Origin: Pristionchus mayeri
Lineage: Eukaryota; Nematoda; Chromadorea; Rhabditida; Neodiplogasteridae
Assembly: GCA_036245805.1 (NCBI GenBank)
Contig: BTRK01000001.1
Location: 1,240,001 to 1,304,000 of the forward strand
Direction: 5' to 3'
DNA length: 64,000 bases
The notes beneath the pieces were generated by a model. The model was not told the origin of the DNA. It was given only the letters and a program-made list of their open reading frames with translations, and made no database searches. Below are positions 22,601-34,600 of this stretch, piece by piece. Every line of letters starts with the position of its first letter. Position 1 is the stretch's first letter. The position numbers and the translations under genes are program-made.

Positions 22601-25600
22601 GCGAAATTTGGAAAAAACTTCTTTCGATTTCAGAGACAATCTATAAACCATTTAAAAGAGCATGAAAAGTTATGTCAAAATGTATGACAAAATCCAAATT
22701 TTTTTATGACCGACTGTGATCATCATCTCACTGCTCGTCTGAAACTCAAAAATTAATCCCGAAAAACCAAGGTGCAACCTAGCAGCAACTTCAATTTTTT
22801 CATGGTAGGCTTCAGTGATATCCCCAAACCTCAGAAAGTATGACCAGCAGGAAAAAAATAATGCAAGGATAAAGCCCTTTTTAAAAAGTAAAGTTTGATT
22901 TCGTCATCAGTACGCAACGACTGTGACATTGCATCATACCCCAATATCAAAAATATAAATCTCCGACGAATTTGGTGCATAACATCCTATTACAAAATTA
23001 CATTTTTTCCTGAGTAAAAAGTTCAAACCCATTCTAAAAGTGCCCGGTGACTTATGGGCGCGACTCTATGAATAATTAATTGCGACTATATCAATAGAAA
23101 CTGCAGAAGGGCTGGAGTACCAACCGGGAAAACGGGGAAGAATTTACAAATTGTCGAACATTATGATTCAATTGGCATTTCTTTGGTTTATGGCCAGCTC
23201 CCCCCCTCATCTAGCCCCCTCGTTTCTCAATATTCCTCCCTGATTTTCGGCCACTCAACCCCATAAAATGGGAAGGGATGGGAAATGAGAGAGGTTGGCC
23301 ATAAACAAAAGAAGTGCCAATCAACTTTTGTTTCAATTATTGAATAATTCACTCACCTTCTTCCTCCACGCGTTCTCCACACGTTGCTCATCAGTCCAGC
23401 TAGAGGATCCTGGAAAAACACGAAATTATGAAATAGCGACGTATAGGGGGTCATGGTCAAAAATCGATCGGTAGGTCAAGACTAAGTACCATAACCAATC
23501 GATAGTACAGTACACCCCGATACCGTATATGGATACCGTAACCCGCGAATATCGCAAACTAACTGTATTTTCAAAAAGTCCTGGCACCGTACCCAATCGA
23601 TTGTACAGTACCCAAGCCACTACCGTAACCCAGTTCCATGGGTCAGATCCAGTTCCTTGGGTCAAATATTTTTTTAAAATTTTAAAATCGATAGTAAAAT
23701 TGTTTTAAATTATCCTACCGTATCTTTCATTACTGTAGAATAATTTTATAATAGACTTAGGATTTTTTGAAAAATGTTTGACCCAAGGAACTGGATCTGA
23801 CCCAAGGAACTGGGTTACGGTAGTTACTTGGGTACTGTAGAATCGATTGAACACGGTTTCAGGACTTTTTAAAAATAAAGTTAGTTTGCGATATTCGCGG
23901 GTTACGGTATCCATATACGGTATCGGGGTGTACTGTACTATCAATTGGTTATGGTGCTTGGTCTTGACCTACCGATCAATTTTTGACCATGACCCCCTAT
24001 ACGTCGATGGGGGGTGTCCATCCGGATGGGCTCCCCCCCCGATTGTATCGTGCACAACTATGGGGGGGGGGGGGGACATTTCCGCAACGGAGCACCATCC
24101 GCTTGACATAAGGAGTATCGACATGGGAGTTGTTGCGTTGTTATCAGTATGTGCTTCTCTGCATTAACATATATAAATTTTGTTGCCAGGCGATCTTGAG
24201 TTTCTCACCAAATGAACGTATAAGGGGATCATAGCTGTCCAGGAACCGTTCGGGGGGGGGGGGGGGGGTATAAAATTTTAAGAAAAATGTTTGACCCAAG
24301 GAACTGGATCTGACCCAAGGAACTGGGTTACGGTAGTTACTTGGGTACTGTAGAATCGATTGAACACGGTTTCAGGACTTTTTAAAAATAAAGTCAGTTC
24401 GCGATAATCGAGGGTTACGGTATCGATATACGGTTTCAGGGGGTACTGTAGAATCGATTGGGTACGGTACTTTATTTTTTTTGAAAATAAAGTTAGTTCA
24501 CGATACTAGCGGGTTACGGTAGTGATATACGGTATCTGCTGGTACTGTACTATCGATTGGCTACGGTACTTAGTCTTGGCCTCCCCATGACCTACAATCG
24601 AATTTCACCATGACCCCCTACATGGTATGGGGGGTCATGGGCAACTCCACAGCGTTGGCGAAGATTTTAAGGGCAAGCACTATGTCAATGACAATACGGC
24701 GAGCATAAAGAGAATGTAGAGAGTAAAGGGCTAATCGATCAGAATAAGAGGGGAACGACAAGTCAGTTCGAGAGCAACGAAAATTTATGCGTTTCCATGA
24801 CGTATACGTCGAAACTCTGGACCCCCTGGTAATAAAATTTATATATGCAAATGCAGGGGAGCGCATACTGGTAACAATGCAACAACTCTCATATTTCTAC
24901 ACCTTCTGTCAAGCGAATGGTGCTCCGTTGCGGAAATGTCCACCCCCCGGGGTGCTGGGCTTAGACGCACCGTGCGTCTGTGTGCAAGGGATGTATAGGG
25001 GTTCATGGTCAAAATCGATAGGTAGGTCAAGACCAAGTACCGTACCCAATCGATAGTACAGCACCCCCAGCTACCGTATATCGATACCGTAACCTACAGT
25101 ATCCCCGAACTTTTTTCTATAATTCTTTCAATTGAGTTGATTCTTGACCTATACAGTACCCAGTGTGCAGTACCCCTTGCTACCATAATCCAGACCACTA
25201 CAATCAATCGCAAACTGACTTTTTCCCAAAACTTTTAAAATTTAGTTTATTCTTGGACTATGCTGCGCCATGGTACAGTACCACTTCCTACCGTCTTCAA
25301 CATCACAAGTAAAAATCATTGTCTATGGATACGAGGCAATCATCTACGATCCCTTCACAAAATTTGACAGCAGTCAGAAAAAATCCGACTGTCTTTTCAC
25401 GGCCCTCATTAAAATTTGCATGGCACTAAGAAAATTCTAAAGGCTTTCCGAAAATAGAGACTGTATTCAGAGGTATCCCACGAAAATTCTAAAGGCCCTC
25501 ATAAATTGTTTATGGCCCTAGGAAAATTCTAATGACTTCCAAAAATTCAGACTGTTCTCAGAGACATCCCACGGCCTTCAGAAAATTCTGACGACCCTCT

Positions 25601-28600
25601 GAAAATTTAAAGACGTCGAAATCAGCGCAAGCATGCGCCTCTAGCGCATTTTCACTGTTTTCGCTTGAAAAAGTACTAAGACCGAATGGTTTCAGCTTGC
25701 TCGAAGAAATTTGAAGCCATTTTCAGAACCTCGAAAGAGAAAGTTTCAAATCTATGCAGCAAGCTGCTGCAGCCGCCGACCGAGAGGCTGCAGATCGACC
25801 CGGAATCGGATTCAGAATGACCGATTACCACAAGAACTGCCAAAACCTCAAAATCGACTTTTTCGACTGTGCCAGGGTTGTCCTGAGTCTCTTGTGAGAG
25901 GCTATTTCAACGGAGTGTGGGTACTTTTATACTTTTATACTCACCAGTCCTGAGCAACATGCTGACCACCTTATCGGTCAACTTCTGGAAGCAATCCTTG
26001 TGCACCGAATGAGACATTGCAAACGGGCAGTTCTGAAAAATTAATGAATAATGAGCACCAGAGAGGGTTTGGTCTCTGGACACATATCCAGATCTTCACC
26101 AAAAATGGCGGGTATACTAAATCGCGTGTGTTTATTTCAAATCCGTTGTAAAAATCTGCCAAATAGGTCATTGGAAATATCGATAATTCCTTCTTAGTGT
26201 AAAATGATCGCCATTCATTCGACTTTCAGGTGCTTTGGTGACCGATTAGAATTATTCAAGAAAAAATTTGTAAAATTGCGTTTCATGCTTTGACATTGAT
26301 CACGGGCACACGAACGAAAAGCAACAACAATATGTCACTGCTGGGCATCCGAACCCCCGCTGTCCGAGTGATGTTCCCCCCATCCACTTCACTTGGCCAC
26401 CACAGATATGTAGTAAACCCTAAAGAATCTATTAACGTCTCGACAGGAAATTATCGATTTTTTTCAACGACCTATTTGGAAAAATTTGGCAACGGAGTTG
26501 GAATCACCTCGAATTAGTACACTGAAATTTTGTGAAAATCGAGATATATGTCCAGAGACCAAACCCATGTCAGGAACCTTTCCCACCGTGGGAATTTCGC
26601 GTATCCCGGCTACGGTTACCCCGAGGCTAATACATTTCATCGGAAGAATATTAAAATATGACAGCCCGAATATTAGTTGTCCCGGCGAATTGGAGCGGAT
26701 GCGTGAAATTCAGGAGTCGCGGCTGCAACCCCACCGCGAAATTAGGAGGCACCACGAAAAATTTAAATCCTTCTAAATAATATTTTGAAGTTGTCTTTGG
26801 GGTAATGAGCATAGGTGGGCAGGGGTTGCCTCTGAGATTCGAAAACCGGAGGGGGTCGGAGGGCAAAAACCGGGGGGGGGGGGGGGGGGGTGCTGGCGTC
26901 AAATGGGAAGAAAAAATCATGAAAAATAGGCATAAGAAGATTTTTCTTTCCGCCGCGCGCTATGAAGAAAGATATACGACATAATATAAAAAATTAACGA
27001 TTGTTTCACGTATAAATTGTGATAAACATAATTTTCTTTGCTGATTGATCATTTTCCATCATAAATAAGTCTAGTATTCTCAGTTGTAAACTAATTGTAT
27101 CATTAACTACGATCTTTTTCGAAGGGGATAAAAAAGTTGATGCTGAATGATAATACATTTAAAATTTGTAAAGAAAAAAAAATGAAACAGAAATAGAACG
27201 AGGCGTCAATGAAAACCGGAAAATACGGCGAGAGCCGGGAAAAGGGAAATTTTGCATTCTGTCACTCTGGAAATGTCAGAAAAGCAACCCCCTCCGGAGC
27301 TTATATGACGAGTTTTCCAATGAAACCAAAAGCATTTCCCGACTCCCAGGGATGGATCAGGATGACCGAAGTTGAAAAATATTTAAATTTGATTAATTTT
27401 TTGCACATCGAATATTTTAATGTTATGGAAAAGTTACAAGTATGACAGAACGCAAAATTTCCCTTTTCCCGGCTCTCCCCGTATTTTCCGGTTTTCATTG
27501 ACGCCTCGTTCTATTTCTGTTTCGTTCTTTTCTTTACAAATTTTAAATGTATTATCATTCAGCGTCAACTTATTTTATCCTGTTCGAAAATAATCGTCGC
27601 CAATGATACAATTAGTTTACAACTGAGAATACTAGACAGCAATACATTTTCATACCCTCGGACTCCGAGGGTACCCACTTTAAAGTTACCCAACACCCTT
27701 GAAAATGCCTTTCTATATTATTTAACAATGTAGTAGAACGGGTTCTAATCAGTTAAACCGGAATAATGAAAATAATAGAAAATCAATATTAGCAACAACG
27801 TAGAGCCGCAAAGTTTCAGTCTGAGCTGCCTGATCACGCCCGCACTCTCTCTTTTACACACTCTCTCGCTCGTTTTGTCGTGATCAGGGTACTCCCGCCA
27901 GTTCAAATTTTTTTCATGGGTGTTGGGAAACTTTAACATAATTTAGTCTGCCCGATCTATGAGTAGACTCAAAAGATGCGCTGTGGGGCGCCGATAACAA
28001 ATCACCTTATTGGTAGCCACTTATATTCCCATCCTAGTGAACGGGAGCCACTTATATGCAAATACAGTAATTTTTAGCATTTTTCCAACTATGGCCTAGA
28101 GACTCGGGAGTAGGCTCAAAAGATGCGCCGTGATGTGCAGATAACAAATCACCTCATTGGGAGCCACTTATATTGCCATCCCAGGGAATGGGAGCCACTT
28201 ATATTGTTTCCCCGAGGTTAATGAAAATGTATGGACAGTGTGTTAACTCCTACCCTTTATGATGGAAAATGATCAATCAGCAAGGAAAATATATTTATCA
28301 CAATTTTCACGTGAAACAACCATTAACTCTTTTTATATTAATCCGTATATCTTCCTTCATAGCGCGCGGTGGAACTCCAAAATCGTTGGGACGATCCAAT
28401 AACAAAACTGTAATTTTACTTACTAGGAAATGCCTATCGCGAGCGGACATCTATAAGATTTTGAAATTTTGATGCAAAAAATCTGGCTGGCGGTACCCAT
28501 GGAATACTGAAGCGCAACGCTTAGAAATGGATTATGGGAACACAGCAGTAATTCAGCATTTTTTCTTCTTGATGGGGGGTGGCGATTCCCAAAACCGGGG

Positions 28601-31600
28601 TGGGGGGAGGGGATCGGAGACCAAAACCGGGGGGGGGGGGGGGGGGGGGGGGTAATGCCTCTGGAGGCAATGGTGCCCACCTATGGTAATTAGATGTGGA
28701 ATTCCAAAATTATGCTCTTGTCAGATTTCACTAAAAATTCAAATTCTCTCCCTCTCACACTCCCTTCCTTAACATTTCTTCTTACCTCACCCTTTCCCTG
28801 TCACTCTTTCTCCTTCTCTCCCTCTCACTCTTTCTCCTTCTCTCCCTCTCATTCTTTCTCCTTCTCTCCCCTCTCTCATTTTCGAACTTTCTGGACCATT
28901 CTAGAAGCTTGGAATATTTTCGAACTTTCTGGAACATTCTAGAAGCTTTGGAACATTTTCGAACTTTCTATAACATTCTAGAAGCTTTGGAACATTTTCC
29001 AACTTTCTGGAATATTCTAGAAGCTTTGGAACATTTTCGAACTTTCTGGAACATTCTAGAAGCTTTGACCCATGTCGAAATATCGATCGGCATACGGTAG
29101 TTGCATAATGCTAATTATTGATTGGCATACGGTAATTCAAAGATCAAATGGTAAAATCATAAATCTTACCCACGGAATAATTGGTGGCCCATGGCTAATT
29201 ATTGATTGGTATACGGTAGTTGACCCAATGCTAATTATTGATTGGTATACGGTAGTGGACCGATGCCCTTCTAAGGTCATCAGTTCCTTCCCTCCCTATT
29301 TCGCAATCCGGACAGACGGAAAACGCATACTGCGCTTCATATATATTAGGCTGTTGCATAAGTTCCTTTCTTTTTTCATGCATGAACATTGTAACCCCCA
29401 CTGTTCTTTGCAATCGACCAATCAACTAATGGTTTGTTACAGTTGATTGGGGCATGAGTACACTCTATATCGCGCACGATCTTGGTTCGATTATATCAAT
29501 GAGCATGGATCAATTTAGATCGGAAGTCATCGTACTAGTATGTTTGATCCGAGTATTCAATTATTCACAGCTCCGAGGAGAGAAGTGATAGTGCTGAATT
29601 TGTCACACTATTCTAAAGAAATATGATGGGGTATCTCATCTGCCATATCGCGAGAATTGCGCCTTAAAACCCTGCATGAAATATGGGCCCGATGAGATAT
29701 TCACGCTTTCTGAAAATAAGGATTTCAAATTATTTGCCACATAATTCATAGACATCGATGAGAAGGGCTGAATTGTGATGGGTTGTGAAGTACCTTACCA
29801 TGCATATATGTAATCATATTTAGGAAAAGATTGGCCTATCCTTTCACGAGCTGAATTCTTTGAAAAAAATACGTCGAGATTCACACGTTGAAATCAACAG
29901 ATTTGGGTATCCCCTGTTTACCACACGTATTTGAATACGGATTTTTTGCACGTAAGTGAACAATCAACTCTTGTCCTAGTACTGGATGATTGCGCAGAAT
30001 CAGAATGCCACGGATTCTCGGCAACAAGGGCCCAACTCAAAATGCTAAAAATCGCCGTTTTTCGATGCTCATTTTCTGAAACGTGCTAGCCCCCCAAGAT
30101 AGTGAGCAGATTCAAAACCATTTCATGGGTGTAATCCACAATCAAGACCATATCACAGGGTAAACAGAATATCTCGTCTGTCCACGTATTTCAGCAGAAT
30201 TGTCCAAAAGAATAAAGAAAGGAACTTATGCAACAGCCTTATAGGTATTGATTTTTTTACTTTTTTTTTTTTTTTTTTTTTTACCAAGAAAAATCTGACC
30301 TTTTCATGGTTCCAAATTTGACTTTCCAGTTTGGTGGTCCCTACCACGAAATACAGCGTCAACAAAGCGCGCCTCATACGTAGCGAATTCGAATTTTTAG
30401 AGAATTTTTAGCATTTTTCAGTAATTTCACTTCTCAGATTACCAGAGATGAAATACATGTGCTGGAACGACGTTCTTCTAAGCTTTGCAAACGTGTTTAT
30501 GTACGGTAGGATTCGAACCAGACCTCACGTTTCCTAAAAGGTTCCATAAATGCAAGCGCCTCAGACCACTCGGCCATGAATCCGGAGATACCCTTTTTAT
30601 ATCTGCAGATTACCCCAAAGACAAAAAAGTATTATTTGGAAGAAATCTGAATTTCACGTGGTCTATCCTTTTTATGATCGCCCAGCCCATTTAAACAAAC
30701 GTGCGTGATTTATGTAAAAGTCCAATCCTGAACAACAGCGAGGGGAAAAATTCGTCACGGCAATTACCGTGCTCTACCGTCAATGAATAAAGTTGGAAAG
30801 TTTATGCAAGTTTTTTTCAGGGATCTTCGAAGAACGTTATCGCAGTAAATACAATCTCACATGATTCGAACAAGCCATCTTGACTCCATCCTGAGAATTC
30901 GATTCGGGTACTGGATCCTTGGCTGCAATAATGGATTTAACAAATAGTTTAGCTTGAATTAACGCTAAAACTTATATTTATATAAAAGAGATTATCTGAG
31001 AGAGAGAACATATTTGTGAAGACCTTTGGCAAACTTGAAAGAAATGAACTTTGCATTAAATGTGTATATGTGTAGTACTCGGTGAGCATAGCTCAGGTTT
31101 GGCTTATTTAGTGTTCTAGATGGTGCTTTCGAATTTTGCCATTTCGGAATGACTAATACCTCGAAACATGCGCGCTATTATGGTGAGTGTGTGTGCCAAG
31201 GTTCATAAGAAACTGATTTAAACTCTTCGTGAAAAATCAAAAATTTGTCAAAATAAGGCAATAGTTGTTTCAGATGGCTGGGTAATAACATTTTAAAATT
31301 TTGAATAGCATAGCTCCAACTGATCACTAGCAAATCGGAGAAAATAAGGCAATTTAAAGATCCTTTGTGAGAATTTCGTGAGTAAGCATCAATCTCAAAT
31401 AAAGTCAGTGATCTACCACACCCTCCAACATAATCAGAGGGAAATATTCTAGAGTTATCCTACACGCAGTACCCTATTAGAGAAATCTCAGCATTAACAT
31501 AATTTCGAAATGCATACAAATTTTCGAGAGATTACAGTAGATTTTCAACATCAGCACACTGGAGCGCGCATATCGAAATTGTATTGATGCAGAGAGATTT

Positions 31601-34600
31601 CCCTTATCGAATACTGCGTGTAGGATAACTCTAGACACGGCATAATTTTTCCCGACATTCCGATAAGAGGAATGGTCCCTTTCAATATCAAAATAAAAAT
31701 AGAAAGCCTAAGTTTGAATGTTGCAGCAACCGAAAAATTTCTTTATCCCGGCTCCGTTGACAGTCTGAATAATACCGTAATACAAAGGATGGCTACTGTA
31801 ATTGCAGGCCCTATTTTAAAGTTCTACTAAAGGGGACTATACCGTAGTAAAATATGCACTTTTTAAATTTATACAGTAATTCAGGAACTTGATCCACGCG
31901 GTGCAAATTACGGTTATTTACTTTAAATGGAGTCAAAATTTTATTTTGTTGTCGGTGAAAATCATGCCGTGCCTAGAACATATTTCCTCCGATTCTATTC
32001 GGGTACGGTAGGACACTGGTTTTATCACAAACTGACTCTATTTCAGATTGATCGAGCATATTTAGCGATCGTCACGTGAAATTGGAGAATTTTTTAAATG
32101 CTTCAATTTTTGCTGTTATGAGGTTGTCATGAGTGACAAATAACCATATGATAAATAGAATTCACACTTTAGTGGAAAATTTTCTCAAACAAGCATGTCC
32201 TTCTAAGCTCCGCCCACTTGGTGTCAGTGACGCACGCAGCGCCCGTCCGCAACGCGTTCCATAGGTCGCTTATTATTTTTTATGTCAATTATTAATTTAT
32301 GAAACAAAAGTTTAGTGAACTTTAAATAGTGATAGCAACTAATTGGTGTCGAGTAGTATCATGATTGATTAATCTCGAAAATTGTTTTATCTTTCTTACT
32401 TTGAACTACAAGGAAGCAAACTTACCGTAATCAGACTGAAGTACTCAAATCTAAATTCCTACTCCAATAGTCTAAATCTGCCCGTAGGAGTATGTGTCCT
32501 AAAACCCTTGTATAGCACATGCAGCCGCAATCTGATTAAAAATGAGTTTATGTGTGAAATCGCATACAATATGAAATAGAGTGGAAAATGGGGATTTACA
32601 AGTTCCTATTGTGAATACTGATGAAGAAGTTGAGAAAGATGGTCAGACACGGGGGAACAAGAAATAGATAGTTCGAAATACATCAACACTCTTCATAAAT
32701 TTTGTCGAAACGAGACAAAAATATGCGAAAAAGTGTTCCAGCTTGACCACAATGCCAGATTTGAAAGAACAACGCTATCAATTGCCGATAAACTATTTAA
32801 TATACAATGATGAGCTATAGAAAAATATAAATGAACGCAATAAATGCCTATGAGATGAGCTATAGAGTCTGGAACAGAAGCTACAGTCACTATACTATCG
32901 GCCCTTCAAACGACTATAGAAAAATCCAAGCATACCGTAAGGATATGAAATTTCGGTGATCCATTCGTTTGGCATTGGGAAGCCATCATAAAAAAAATAT
33001 GAGAAGGATCGTCGATCTGGATCATAAGTAAGATGAACATAAACTATGGCGGAAAAAATGCGGAGAATAAACGAACTTTGAGCGAACGTAGCAAAATTTC
33101 GCTAACAACGATTCGCCTCAAAACAAGATATGATGTGCGTATGGACATTCTAATAGGATTCACAGAAATTCACGAAATAGGGCTAATCAGGAAGAGAATG
33201 GCACGAGAAAAACGTCGTTTTCTCCAAAACATTGCTTCAGTTCAGAAGGTGTTGAAAATTTTCGCTAGTACCGATTCTCGCGAAACGATTACAATCTACC
33301 CAGTGATAGATTCTCCATCAATTCGAAACAAAAACAGAGAGGCGGGCCAATAAACTAATCGATAATCAAGAAAAAATCAATTTTGGCCGTAAAAATTCGA
33401 TTTGGCGCATTGGGAAAACACTCCCGTTTAGAGACACTCGCTCACCATCTTTTTCCCGGTCTTTAAATAGGACTTCCCGGTTTGGTGGTCGCTAGAGCAT
33501 ATTCCACGGCATTTCACGGTCCGAATGAATAATAATAATTATTATTATTATTGTTATTATATAATTGCCGGTTGACCACCAGGGACTGGAAACCGACCCT
33601 GCTAAAAAATCTAGGCTAGAGATAGTCAAGATTCGACAAGAAAAGACTCCGCCCATTTTTTTATAAATCAAGTTGCACGTGCACAGTGGTCGAAAAATCA
33701 CAAATTAAATCTTACCGCAAAAAGCTTTGAATTCAAACATCAGGCATTCAAATTATCAATATTCAGGCGACTGATGTGCAGAGGAACCTGATGTTTAAAT
33801 CCAGCTGAGTATAAAATAGCTGCGAGTCAGCTATGCTTTTTTTAGCCACGATGTCGGGGTGCGAGTCGGCTTCCAGCCCGCCGTGGGTAGATGAAACGAC
33901 TTACAGACCCAAATCGCTCCAGAAGACATTTACCCACACTACCGAGGGATAATTAAAAATTTAAATGGTACCGTATCCATTCACGTTGCGCAAGGGATGT
34001 CGTCATAGGACCAAAAAACAATCGACATAAAGGTTTCTGCAATAATTAACTCAGTTTCTTATGAAACTTGAGACATCCACTCACCATAATAGTGCGCATC
34101 ATAGCTGTCTAGGAACCGTTCGGGGGGGGGGGGGGCCTTCAGATCGATAATGAAATGATAGAGTTCGAAAATTGATTTTTTCACGAGAAGTGTGCTACAT
34201 GTTGACGCGCTGTGATCTATAACATTAAACAAGCCACGCCTGAGCTATCCTCTCCGATCATTACATGAATATACATGAGGGTAAATTTCATTTTTCCAAC
34301 TTTGCCAAGTACATCTCCATCTACTCACAATCAGATAGGCTGTCATAAGCATTTATTATACACGGCATTTCCCGTACACGTAAAACCAAGTCTCCGACCA
34401 CTACATCACCGCCAGGTTGCGGCAATGTGCGCACACCAGGCTGCCGTTCACAACACCGGAGCCGGAAAAAAAAGTTATTATTGTAAGATTCAAATGCTCA
34501 GCTTTTGCAATTCTCTGTTTAGCATGCTCCGCCTCCAATCGTCCCAAATAGTTAATTATCGGAACGCTTTATCAATGGGTCGCACTTACTATTTCGATGA

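Noticed and set aside
28770..29100. 82- and 63-codon plus frames
   Set aside because: Translations of tandem repeats.
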